Shown here piece after piece: positions 10,891 to 20,401 of a stretch of 64,000 nucleotides of DNA. A program made the translations under genes and the position numbers. Each line of letters starts with the position of its first letter. The first letter of the stretch is position 1. The stretch covers positions 77,011,327 to 77,075,326 of the forward strand of contig NC_057861.1 in the NCBI RefSeq assembly GCF_019393635.1, in the 5' to 3' direction. The stretch comes from Dromiciops gliroides (taxonomy: Eukaryota; Chordata; Mammalia; Microbiotheria; Microbiotheriidae). Under the pieces are notes generated by a model, which was not told the DNA's origin, ran no database searches, and saw only the letters and a program-made list of their open reading frames with translations.

Positions 10891-13800
10891 CACCTGTAGT
10901 AATAGAGATGGATAGACTGGACAGAGAGACAGACAACACACAGAAAAGTAGTACTGCACAGGTTGTTGTTAGGATAAAATTAAATAATGTATATAAAGTG
11001 CTTTCCAAACCTTAAAGCCCTATGCAAATATCAGTTGTGACAATCATTACTGTACCTGGGATATTGTGGAGCTATCTCAGGGAAAAGGAATTAGACTTTT
11101 CTTTTTCTTTTTTTTTTTTTAAGTGAGGCAATTGGGGTTAAGTGATTTGCCGAGGGTCACACAGCTAGTAAGTGTTAAGTGTCTGAGGCCAAATTTGAAT
11201 TCAGGTACTCCTGACTCCAGGGCCGGTGCTCTAGCCACTGCGCCACCTAGCTGGCCCTTGTGGTCCTTTTGTCATTGAATCAGTTGTCTCTGCTTCATTT
11301 GTCCTTGGATGACTGGCAGTGAGCAAAGTTGACTGATAAGGGACTTGGAAAAGTGATTCCAACCAAAGAGATGGTGATGGGTTTTTTTTTTTGTTGTTGT
11401 GGGTGATTAGCCCCTCGAAGATTGGGCTCATTTTTTCTGAGTCCAGAGCTTGGGGGCCAGAGGTTCCATTACCCTTTGGTGCTCAGCAGAAAAAGTCTTA
11501 ACCCTTCTTGGCCAAGATAGTACTACAACTAAGGATCATGGGACTTGGAATCCAAAGACGTGGGATTTCAGATTTGAGCTACCCATGTGACCTTAGGCAA
11601 GACATCCCTTCTTGGTATCCTCATTGTTTTAATCTGTAAAATGAGGTTGTTAGATGCCTTGATTTCTGGCTCTAAATCCTATGATTTTTAAATACTTGAA
11701 GACATGATTAGGTCATCACCCCTTCTCCTTGACCTAGTCCTATAGAATGAGCTCAAGTCTGCTGACTAGCTGAGGGTATCTAGGAGGGCTGAGAGTGAGT
11801 GGGTGGGTGGGAATGAATTGAAATCTTGGGTCCTTAGAAGAAGAGGGAAGGCCTCTGACCTCTGACCATGAACCCCTGCTTCTCCGCCTTTCCCTTCCCA
11901 TAGGTCGAAGCCCACTCCAGGACCACAGGGACTATCACCAGGTGCAAATGGACGTGGAGCGCTCCCTGGCCCACTTTCCCCGGGGTGAGGTGTCTGGCTT
12001 TGGGCTGGGGACAAGGAGGGCAGCCAGGGGGTGAGTGAGGAGAGATAGGGTGGTGTACTAGAAAGAACACTTGATTTGAAGTGCAGTAAGCCTGGGTTAA
12101 AGTCTTTTTAGAACCCATGTGACCTTCATCAAGTCACTTTGCCTCAGTTTCCTCATCTGTAAAATGAAAGGTTTGGATTAGATAGTCCCTAAGGTGCCTT
12201 CTATCTCTAAGAGCTCTGAGAGAGGGAACCTGGGGAAGGCAAGGAAGGGACAGTGACAGGCTATTCATCCCTTCTGCCTGCATAGGGATGCGCCCGGAGC
12301 AGCGGGCAGTGCTACAGGAGCAGCTGGTGGCTGTGATCCTGGCTGTGCTGAGCTCTCGGCCAGAGCTGCACTATTACCAGGGCTACCATGAGGTGGCGCT
12401 GGCTCTGCTGCTGGTGCTGGGGCCCCGAGCAGCAGCTGCCTTGCTGGGTCAACTCTCCATGCACCATCTCAGGTACCCAGGGAATGAAGTGGGAGCATCT
12501 CCCACATGCCACCTCAGCTATCTAGGGCCTGGGGGTGGGGGCTGAACAGGGCATGGAGGGGCACAGCAGTTCACTGATACCACCTCAGAGGAACTTGAAG
12601 GGGGGCATAGCCTAGGCAGCTGCTCTCTGATGCCCAGCACACCCATCAGGGACTTCATGGACCCCACAATGGATAACACCTGGCACATCCTGAACTACTT
12701 GCTGCCTCTGCTGGCCCGGGAGAGTCCTCAGTTACACAGCTTCATGGAGAGGTTGGTAGAGCATCCTTGAGCCCCGTGGGCAGGGGGAAAGGGACCAAGG
12801 ACCAGAGCCCTGTGGACAGGTATATGGGCAGAGCCAAGCATGACCTGGGACCTCTAGGGGGGTGGTCAAGGGGCAACGGGTCAGTCCCAGGCACCTGCCT
12901 GAAGGCTATTTAGGGGAGAGAGGGTGGGTATTACCAGGAGGGTGGGACAGACTCAGTAGGGCAGGAAGGTGCTCAGCCTAAGGCCCCAGCCTGTTGGTGC
13001 TAGGGCCGAGGTGGGTACAGTATTTGCCCTAAGCTGGCTCCTGACCTGGTTTGGCCATGTGCTACCTGAGCCTACCCACGTGCTGCGCCTCATGGACTTC
13101 TTCCTAGCTTCTCACCCGCTTATGCCTGTCTACGTGGCCGCTGCGGTATGGACTGATTAGGGTTGGGGAAGGGGGAGGCTTGGGATCAAAGTTGTACCTA
13201 GTGTCCTAAGTGGGCCTAGGTGGTGGGGAGGAATATACTGGAGGCCAGCTTTGACCCTGGAGGTCCTGGTGGGTGAAGTGGGGTTCCGGGGCCTACTTCT
13301 GACCTGTGTTACCTGTTATCCCCAGGTGGTTCTGCACCGGGAGCCAGAGGTGCTAGCAGGGCCCTGTGACATGCCAACCTTGCACCAGCTGCTATCTCGC
13401 CTGCCACAGCCCTTGCCCACTGAGTCCCTCCTGGCCCAGGCCCTGAACCTCTTTACCCGACACCCCCATTCTGAGCTGGCCCAGCAGGCTGCTGTGAGGA
13501 AAAATAGCAGGTGACCTACTGTGGGCTGGGGGCTAGGGCTTGGGGGAGACACCCAGGATAATGGGAGATGGCTTTTGGTGAATGTTGAGACAATGGGGTG
13601 GGTGCCGGGTGCCGAGGGAAATAGAAATCCAAACTCAGGATGTATCATTGATGTCCCACACCAAACCCCACCCCCCACTTCTCCAGCTTGTCCATCGAGG
13701 GCTCCTTCACAGCTCTCCGAGCAGCCTCGGCGCACCAGCGGCCCGACTGGGTCCTGCAGAAGCAGCGGCAGCAGCCAGGGTGCCAGAAACCTTCAAGGAG

Positions 13801-13930
13801 TCAGAGTGGGCCCAGCACCTTGGTGAAAGCAGCTGTGTGGGGTCTCTCGGCCACGTTAGGGGCAGCAGCCCTGGCTGTCACACAGACTGCGCTGGGCTGG
13901 GGCCCCGAAGTTCTCTGGAAGATCTTCTAA
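5805..13930 (+). CDS. TBC1D20-like Rab GTPase-activating protein (paralogue of TBC1D20), 8 coding exons
   Basis: Exons 5805-5931, 9295-9474, 11904-11984, 12286-12472, 12650-12751, 13004-13145, 13326-13510 and 13687-13930 all have GT/AG borders and matching phases. They total 1248 nt, a 415-residue protein; human TBC1D20 has about 403. The start ATG is supported by an in-frame TGA at 5790-5792. The TBC domain spans roughly residues 75-300. It carries the IxxDxxR-type arginine finger (D119, R122) and the YQG glutamine (Q161), 39 residues apart as in TBC1D20, so catalysis looks preserved. SWLLTWFGHVL and HPLMPVY are family landmarks. Residues about 381-401 form a hydrophobic C-terminal tail anchor, as in TBC1D20, which acts on Rab1 at ER/Golgi membranes. 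By eye it is only about half identical to human TBC1D20, too diverged to be the marsupial TBC1D20 itself, so I infer a paralogue. The Arg/Gly-rich exon 1 (residues 1-42) has no clear counterpart and is the least certain exon. Confidence 0.9.
6170..6490 (-). mobile_element. L2 LINE 3' fragment in intron 1
   Basis: Reverse L2 3' end: TTTAAGTGCCTACTAAGTGT followed by diverged blocks including AGCATTCCAAGCATGAGGGA. A (TTGA)n run sits at about 6286-6304. Confidence 0.55.
6513..8365 (-). mobile_element. LINE-1, 5'-truncated, split by an LTR
   Basis: The L1 3' end occupies 6513-6670 and resumes at 7832-8365 with an ORF2 C-terminal frame (WKLRDCPPTGEWLNKLWYMN). Similar flanks AAGTCAGTAGTTCTT and AGGTCAGTATTTCTT (from 6499 and 8364) look like its target duplications. 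The interruption lies in the 3' UTR. It is in intron 1 of the TBC1D20-like gene, antisense to it. Confidence 0.85.
6671..7831 (+). mobile_element. Probable solo LTR of an endogenous retrovirus, inserted in the L1
   Basis: About 1.16 kb with no similarity to L1 interrupts an otherwise continuous L1 3' end. It starts TG and ends CA, and AATAAA lies at 7726-7731 about 100 bp before the end, as in U3-R-U5. No internal retroviral region is seen, so it is a fossil solo LTR, younger than the L1. Family and exact borders are uncertain. Confidence 0.55.
8366..9294. other. Remainder of intron 1, L2 fragment
   Basis: A forward L2 3' UTR piece is recognisable at about 8800-8970 (TGGAATGCTCACTTCC...TCAGCTCAAGGGTCACC). 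The rest is unassigned intron sequence. Confidence 0.5.
10846..10887. repeat. (GT)n microsatellite
   Basis: About 21 uninterrupted GT units. Confidence 0.95.
11100..11257 (-). mobile_element. Marsupial CORE-SINE
   Basis: Reverse copy from a T-rich tail with AGTGAGGCAATTGGGG (AATTGCCTCAC-tail group) to GCCACCTAGCTGG. Confidence 0.88.
12040..12230 (+). mobile_element. MIR SINE in intron 3
   Basis: CATCAAGTCACTTTGCCTCA and CTCATCTGTAAAATGAAAG are MIR CORE-to-tail blocks. Old and diverged. Confidence 0.6.
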
Positions 13931-14300
13931 ATAGATTCATGCCCCATTTGGACCCCAGTTGGCCCCCAAACAGTAGACTGGCCGTCATCAGACTGAGCTC
14001 AGCTCAAGTAGCCGTTGCTGGACCGACCAATCATGATAGCACTGGCGACAGTAGCCAGCTGGGCAGTGGCATCCAAAGAGATGGTCAAAAAAGGAAGGTC
14101 AGACATCCTTCTCCTCCACCCCTCCCAGAGGGATAAAGGCATTGGAGAGGGCTCATCTGAAGACACTGTGCTGGGGGAGAGAACTAAGGGGACCTCTGTC
14201 TTTATCAGCCTATCCATTTGTCTCCCTCCTTCCCCAGGGCAAAAGTGAGGCCGTCATGGTTTAGTATTTGGACTAATAAATTCATGGCAACCTGGCTCCT
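13931..14300 (+). other. 3' untranslated region and poly(A) signal of the TBC1D20-like gene
   Basis: After the TAA stop at 13928-13930 the first canonical AATAAA is at 14275-14280, giving a 3' UTR of about 360 nt. No further splice-compatible coding sequence follows. Confidence 0.65.
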
Positions 14301-14697
14301 GGGGAGAGCATCCTCTTCTCTATCACTGGGCCAGGTCAACCCAAACAGGTTTGGGGGAGTGGGGGGTTTATCAGTGACTTTCTGCCTTTGCCAGCTCCTA
14401 GAAACATGCTACACTATGCGCCACATGGTTAGTCTGGGGAGAACAGCTGGGCACGGGAATCATCGGGCCTGGCTTTTTCACCCCTCATTCAGACCTGGTG
14501 ATCGAGATGAAATGAACAGAGACAATCTCACAGACAGGAAGATAGTCAGACACACAGACCCAGGGAAAAAAGACTAAAAGAGGCCTGACAAACTGAGGTG
14601 TAAGTAGAAAGGTTGATTCAGAGAGGGAGGGAGGTAGACTCAGAGAATAAGAGTCCTATGAAGTATGCTGTCAGATAGACGGAAAAGGGCTAGAGAT
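14301..14697. other. Interval between the convergent genes, no gene seen
   Basis: Non-repetitive sequence of mixed composition between the poly(A) site of the TBC1D20-like gene and the detached cassette. I see no coding exon or RNA gene in it. Confidence 0.5.
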
Positions 14698-14803
14698 AGG
14701 GACCCTATAGCTGAATAGTGGACGGTACTCCCTTCCTAGCCTGGAGCCCAGAAAAGGAAGCCAGAACAGAGGCTATCTTTTCTGGGGACCCTATTGCTGA
14801 TCA
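14698..14803 (-). repeat. Detached two-core copy of the CAGCAATAGGGTC cassette
   Basis: This block matches 20088-20193 over about 105 bp with roughly seven differences by eye, including both cores (near 14700 and 14787) and the spacer between them. Similarity stops on both sides. It lies beyond the AATAAA candidate at 15027-15032. Confidence 0.75.
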
Positions 14804-15026
14804 GAGATAGTGGCAAATATATGGGGAGGGAAAGGGAGAAAGACAGAGACAGAGACCCAGACTCCAGAAGAAGAGGGAAAGACACAGAGTGCTTGTATGG
14901 TCTAGAAGATGAAGCCCTCTAGCTGCCCTCCTTCCCATAGGACCTTAGGGGACCCCAATGTCTGAACACTGCTGGATCACAGGAAATTAACTCTCAGGGA
15001 CAGAAGCAGTTCTATCAAGAGTCGCG

Positions 15027-15032
15027 TTTATT
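15027..15032 (-). other. Candidate distal SCRT1 poly(A) signal (AATAAA)
   Basis: A canonical AATAAA sits on the minus strand. Using it would give a 5.4-kb SCRT1 3' UTR running through old repeats and a CpG island, so it may be a distal site or belong to an unannotated transcript. Confidence 0.35.
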
Positions 15033-15870
15033 CTCCTCTTGGAGGTGCGGTGCTCCGGGGAGCTGGTGCTATTGTGCTTAGGAAGGAGGTCTGTCCGTCC
15101 GTCCGTCTGTCCGGCCGGCCCCGAGCCCCCCGGGCCGCAGCCCCAAAAGCGGGGCATGAGGAGGAGTCAGGCGGAGGGGGAGAGGGGAACGGCCCACGTA
15201 AAAATCCCAGCCTGTTGGGGCAGGGCAGGGGGAGTATGTACAAGGAAGGGGGTAGGGAAGGGAGTCATGTGCTGCAGAGGGGATCAGGGGGAGGGCACAG
15301 CTGCCCTGTCCCCTCACAGCCCTAGCTCTCCCACTCACGCTGGGTGGCCCCGGGGCCTGTTGCAGTCAGTACAAAAACAGAGGTGCTACCTATACACGTT
15401 CCTTCTACCTGAATTCGCTAAGGTGGGATATTGTGCTGATTCAGAGATGGGGACTTGGGGAGGGAAGAGGAGGGGCCCATGGCTTTCCACGGTAGGACAG
15501 GGGGCAAGGCATTGGGGAAAGGGGCCCCCCGGCCTGGCCTAGCGGCTGTGAGACCTGCTCACTGCTTAGGTAAGTAGGTAGACCATGTGTGTGCAAGCAC
15601 AGAGGAGGAACACAGGGGAGGTAGGGAGGGGCCCAGGGAGGTTTGATGTGTATGCGTGTGTTTATGTATGTGTGTACAACCATGTTTGTGTGACTTTGAT
15701 AGTGTGTTCCTGGGCGTGTGTGTGTGTGTGTTCCTGTGTTCTATGTACAGCTGCATTGGTGTGCCTATGTGTGGCTTGTCCAGGTGTCATACAGGTTGGA
15801 AGACTATCTGGCTGTGCTCAAGTGTGTAAAGTGGATGCGTAGCCCCCTTGCTCTGTGTCATTGTAATGGA
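15033..15870. other. GC-rich flank with GT-rich simple sequence, no gene seen
   Basis: At 15050-15190 there is a CpG-rich patch with a (GTCC)n run. At 15640-15790 there is a degenerate GTGTGT-rich field. The open frames here are short and low in complexity, and none resembles a known protein. Confidence 0.5.
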
Positions 15871-17110
15871 ATGGGATTGGGAGCTCCCTGAGGGCAAGGA
15901 CCATATTTGAGCTTCTTTTTGTGTCTCCCTTAGCAGCTAATGCAGGCTTAGGCTCTTAGTGGGTGTTCTATGAAGATGCTCAAATCTCAGAGCTGAGAGA
16001 GCAGCAAATGGAGTAGAGTGAACACTGGATCTTGAAGGAGGTGGTCTAGTGAATCCCACCTCCTGCACTCACTTGACCTGTGTGTTTCCTCACCTGTAGA
16101 ATAAGTAGAATAGTTTCAGTACCTACTGCACAGGGTTGTTGTGAGGAACAAGTAAGACAATGTATGTATGTCAGGTACTTTGTAAACCATCAAATGTTCT
16201 AGCTCTGATTAGCCCAGCCTGAACTTGAGCTGAAATCCTCTCTATGTTGTCTCTGGCCAGACTCCACTTGAAGACTTTCAGTAATAGGGAATTCACTTCA
16301 CAGGGCAGCCATTTCCCTTTAGGACAGTTCTGATCTCTAGAAATTTCTGGTTTTCCTCATATCAAAGGGAAATCTGCCTTTCTATATCAACACCTTTGCT
16401 TCTAATTCTGCCCTCTGGAGCCAAGCACCAGTTGAGTAAATGAATGAATGTGTAAGTGTAACCACTACCATATATCTGTGCCTATGTACATGGTAGTAAT
16501 TGGAGAAGGTTGTGATGGCGGGGAGGGGAGAATCTTGTGGTTGTGTTCTGCTATACAAATGTGTCCCTGGGTGTATCATGGAATGATGAATGAACCTAAG
16601 GCAGAGGAGCGGAGGTCCCCGCACTCCCCCAAACCCTCCTTCTGGGTTCCTAGAGTTGGAAACCTCATCTCTCAAAGAAGTTGGGGTGGTGACTGGGTGA
16701 TGGGTGTGTGAGAGGGGGATTAACTGTGTTAGTGTTCAATTCTGTCTCAGTCTCTCTGTTTTTCCATGTGTCTTCCTCTCCCATCTCTGTGTCTCTACAA
16801 ACTTCTGTGTCAGTCTTCCCTGGGTCTCTATATAGCTCAGTGTCATGTCATTACAGAATTTCAGGGATGGAAAGGACACTTCAATAGCCATCTAATACAA
16901 CCCATAACTGAAAAAAAAATCCTTGTCCTCTATCTGGATCTAGGATTAAAGGATCACAGAACATCAGAGCTAGAAGGGTCCTTTGACACCATCTAGTACA
17001 AGCTCCTCCTTTTACAGAGGAGAAAATGGAAGCCCAGTTGCTCAAGGTCATACCCAAGAATAACAAGGAGTACAGTCAGCCAGTTCTCCTGATTTGCTGT
17101 ACTCATTCAA
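15870..17110 (+). mobile_element. Cluster of ancient repeats (L2, MIR, CR1/L3, MIR3)
   Basis: Fragments in order: L2 3' end at 15875-15985 (GAGCTCCCTGAGGGCAAGGA), MIR at about 16010-16200, CR1/L3-like at 16240-16440, MIR3/L3-like at 16850-17075. All are strongly diverged and shared in type with other mammals. Confidence 0.55.
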
Positions 17111-17600
17111 TTACACACTACACTGCCCCTTGGGTAGCTCTGCATAGTGTAGGAAAGCTGTTGCCAAGTCACCCCCTTCTTTCATTTCTTCCCAAATCTT
17201 CCACATCTTTCTGAGTCGGCTTCTCTTTATTTCAGGAAGGAGTGATTCCTCCCTGCTCCTTGAACTTCTCCAACTCCCTTTTTCTGACCTTTACCATTTG
17301 CGTTTCCATATTATGACTAGAAAAGAGGGAGATATATTATGCCATCCTCTCTTAGACTATAAGTTCTGTGAGGGTACAGACTTGTCATTTTCCAACACAG
17401 CATACAATAGGGGCTTAGCTGTTCAGTGGTGTTCTTTTGTCTCATGCTCTCCTGATGCCTCTTGCAATTCTTACGTTTCCTTATTTCTCCATCCCCTTTT
17501 CTCTATTTCCATCCGTGTCTATTTCTGTCTCTCTTCATCCTTGTTTCTCTTTCCTTGAGACCCTGTCCATTTGTTTCCTTGTCTTTATGTATGCCTGTGT

Positions 17601-17633
<33 letters not shown>

Positions 17634-17680
17634 CGTGTGTGTGTCCTCCGCCTCTCTCCCCAAAATGGGGTCTGTCCCTT
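17111..17680. other. Old L2 piece and (GT)n, no gene seen
   Basis: An L2 3' fragment at about 17340-17425, then CT-rich sequence and a (GT/GC)n microsatellite at 17596-17644 just before the CpG island. Confidence 0.5.
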
Positions 17681-18420
17681 GGTGGTCGCCTCCCCCGCCG
17701 CCGCCGGGCCAGCCGAGGGGGCCTAGGTTGGGGCCAGGGCAAGGGATTATTGGAAGGATGGGATGGGTAGAGAAAGTCTGCGCGTATGGCCCCCGCCCAC
17801 CTCGCGCAGTGTCCCTGATATCGGCGCGGGGCGGGGCCTGGGGCGGGGCTTAGGGAAGGGGGAAGTGGGGGGGTACCTGATTCTCTGTAACACTAGAGGC
17901 GGCGGCAGCTTCGCATGCAGTGCGCATTATTGCTCTATAGTCGGTATCGGACTATCTAAGGGGAGGGAAGGGGGGGGAGGGAAAAAGGAAAGGAGAGGGA
18001 GGAGCTAGGGGCGGGGCAGCCCCGGGGAGGGGAGGGCGGGGCTGCATGCAGTGACGTCACAACGGCGGCGGCCAATGGGGTGGGGCCCTGGGGGGCGGGG
18101 TCGCCGCCGAGGCTTTGGCATAGACGGGCGAAAATTGGCAACTGAGTGGGAGGAGGGAGAGGCGGGGCGTGGATGGAGTCACTGGGTGGGAGGAATCTAT
18201 GTAAGGAGGTGCGGAGGGAGCTCCGAGGAGGGACAGAACTGACAGGGGCGGAGCTCCGAGATGAGGGTAGGGACCTGGGAAGGACTGGAGCATGTGGGGA
18301 GGACTTCTACGAGGGGCGGAGCTCCGATGACGCGGGAGTGCATGTGGGGAGAAGAGCTGCCAGAGGGGCGGAGCTCCGAGGAGGCGGGGGGGCTGGGGGA
18401 TGTGGTGTCTATCCTAGGAG
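17680..18420. promoter_or_regulatory. Isolated CpG island with CRE and CCAAT box
   Basis: GC boxes (GGGCGGGG) recur. A full palindromic CRE, GTGACGTCAC, is at 18051-18060, followed 11 bp later by CCAAT (18072-18076), with another ATTGG near 18134. A short AT-richer piece, TGCGCATTATTGCTCTATAG at 17920-17940, interrupts the GC-rich block. The arrangement looks like a promoter or strong enhancer, but no coding exon is recognisable on either strand and the island lies between SCRT1 and its convergent neighbour. Confidence 0.45.
18213..18385. repeat. Tandem repeat with palindromic CGGAGCTCCG core
   Basis: Four units carry GGAGCTCCGA. Three of them read GGGGCGGAGCTCCGA, at about 18245, 18315 and 18365. 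Spacings are about 35-70 bp, and GCATGTGGGGA recurs between units (18290 and 18340). The core is self-complementary. Confidence 0.65.
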
Positions 18421-19134
18421 GAGGGGGCGAGGAAGTTCTTGCGGGAACTTTCTCGCAGAAAAGCCCAGGGCGTGGGCCGGGACTGCCCGACCCGAGTGCA
18501 ATCCATTCATCAATGAACATAAATAACAGAAATAAATAAACCCGACGCGCTTGAGACGCCCCCCCCTGAGCCCCCAGGACTTTACCCGCAAGGCGAATAC
18601 TGAGAGGTGGTGGGGGAGGGGGGGGTTGTGGGCGAGGTGAGCGTCACTATTACAGTTTGCCCCGGCTCCCCCAGGAACATTTAATGCCTAGGGGGTTGGG
18701 GCTGGAAGGAGTGGAGGAACCTAGGGCTGGGGAAGGTCGGATAAGTCCATGCGATCCGATATGCGTCATTATTATTCGTTATGGGGAGTAGGGACTGGGG
18801 GCCCAGGTAGCTGGGCCGGAAGAGTTCGGATTTGGCGGGCAGAGGCAGGGCAGAGGTGGAAGAAGGGGAGGGCGGGGTCCGAACAGGCCCCTTCCAGGTC
18901 TGAGCTAGGGAGATGAGGGTAGGGGGCTTCCCAGTCCTCATCTCCCCCTCCCCCCAGTCCCTAGAGAACTGTGGGGAGATTGCCCACTTGCCTGTCCCTC
19001 TTCCTCCCTGGGGCTCCACAGAAGGGGAGGCTGGACCTGGGGTCCTGCATTCCTCTCTGAGCCTGCAGGCAGAGGGGGACGGTCCCTGGGTATTCAGCCT
19101 TAAGTAACCTGGGGGCTGGGAAACCCGAGGTCCT
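18421..19134. other. GC-rich, non-coding, possible SCRT1 3' UTR end
   Basis: Two AT-richer islets stand out in GC-rich DNA: ATAAATAACAGAAATAAATA (about 18519-18538, plus strand) and TGCGTCATTATTATTCGTTA (18761-18780). These may be conserved UTR elements, but I cannot tell without alignment. Confidence 0.35.
18680..18685 (-). other. Candidate SCRT1 poly(A) signal (ATTAAA)
   Basis: The minus strand reads ATTAAA here, the first signal-like hexamer after the cassette array. It would give a 3' UTR of about 1.7 kb. A T-rich downstream element is not obvious. Confidence 0.3.
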
Positions 19135-20360
19135 GTGACCCTACAAGGAGCCGCCACTCCCCTCCTCCAGCTTCGCAAGGCCCTGAGGGAGAACAGGGGC
19201 CCTGTGACCCTATTGCTGGGAAATAAGATGGTGGGATGGGGTGTCCCTAGCCCCCAGCCTGTGAGGGGTCCTTATTGGAGAGGGCAAGAGGCAGGGTGCC
19301 GCCGCCTCGGTAGCCTATTGCTTAAAGGAGGTGGATGGCACCCAACCCGTGTCCCTTTATCCCCTTCAGCCAGTAAAGGCCCAAGGTGGCTGGGGGAGGG
19401 GCTGTCTCCAAGACCCTATCACTAAGGTGGGGGTGACACTTCCCAGCCTAGGGGCCTTCAGACAGGAGAGGCTTTCCTGGGTGACCCTATTGCTGAAAGA
19501 AGTGGGAGACACCCATTCCCCAGCCTGGGGCTTCTCTTAAGAGACTGGCCAGGACCTTTCCAGGGGGATCCTATTGCTGAATAATGACAGGTACACACCT
19601 CTTACCCAGGTCCCATCCCTAGCTTGCCCCAAAGTGAGGACAGAGGGGGGGAAGAGGTCACCTATTGGGACCCTATTGCTGAGTAATGAGGGGCTCCCCT
19701 TCTCCAGCCCAGGTCTCGAAAGGGGGAGCTAGTTGAGATCAAGGCAAGCCGCCTTCCCTATGACCCTATAATTGGGAAGATGGGGGGGGGGAGACCCTTT
19801 TCCTAGCCCGGGTCCTAAAGGGGGGGGGAGACAGAGACTTTGCCTTCACCTTCCCAGGGGACCCTATTGCTGAGTAGTAGGGGCAAAACCCTTCTCATCC
19901 ATTTTCCCCAAAGTGGGGGGGAAGGAGAGAGGTCGCCTTAGGGGTTTCCCCCCTCCCCAGTCAAAGGCCCCAAAGAGGGGAGACAGACATGAAGACAGAG
20001 AAGAGGTCGCCTTGGGGGGGAAGTGCGCCCTCCCCAGCCTGGGGTCCAGAAGCTGGGACAGGGGCAAGGCCACCTTTCCCTTCCTCAGGGACCCTATTGC
20101 TGAATAGTGGAGGGTGCTCCCTCCCTAGCCTGGAGCCCAGAAAAGGAAGCCAGAACAGAGGCCATCTTTTCCGGGGACCCTATTGCTGATCAGTTGGGAA
20201 CACCTCTCCCTCCCCACCCCACCCCTCCCACGCCTTCCAGCCAGAAGCCTGGAAAGAATCAGAGGCTAAACCGCCTTCCTCTTCCCAGGGGAGGGGAGCC
20301 CTATTGCTGAGAGGACGGGTTGAGGATCCCGGCTCTCCCCTCCCAGGACCCTATTGCTGC
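19135..20360 (-). repeat. Diverged minisatellite with CAGCAATAGGGTC core, beside the SCRT1 stop codon
   Basis: The core reads GACCCTATTGCTG on the plus strand. It recurs, with changes, near 19135, 19205, 19266, 19311, 19411, 19482, 19567, 19669, 19762, 19860, 20089, 20174, 20294 and 20345, at spacings of about 50-120 bp and often 85-105. Between cores lie looser shared blocks (CCCAGCCTGGGG, GGCCACCTTTCC). The array begins about 40 bp past the SCRT1 stop and so is probably in its 3' UTR, where each copy would read CAGCAAUAGGGUC. The core is better kept than the spacers. Confidence 0.75.
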
Positions 20361-20401
20361 CAGAGGGATGAAGGGAGGATGGAGCTCCGGGAACGCCCCC
20401 C

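Larger units (their letters stand above)
9475..11903. other. Intron 2 of the TBC1D20-like gene: old repeats
   Basis: Contains a MIR at about 9820-10010, a CR1/L3-like piece at 10020-10205, a second MIR at 10235-10370, a reverse MIR3-type element at 10560-10805 (CACCATGTGCCAGACACCATG), a GT microsatellite at 10846-10887, a SINE at 11100-11257 and a MIR at 11525-11700. No extra exon is evident. Confidence 0.6.

Noticed and set aside
5805-13930. Calling the gene TBC1D20 itself
   Set aside because: Identity to human TBC1D20 is too low for an orthologue between therian mammals, and the neighbour is SCRT1, not SCRT2.
18521-18540. Plus-strand AATAAA as the end of a transcript from the 18-kb island
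   Set aside because: No splice or coding structure joins them, and AT-rich words of this kind are common by chance; kept only as an islet note.
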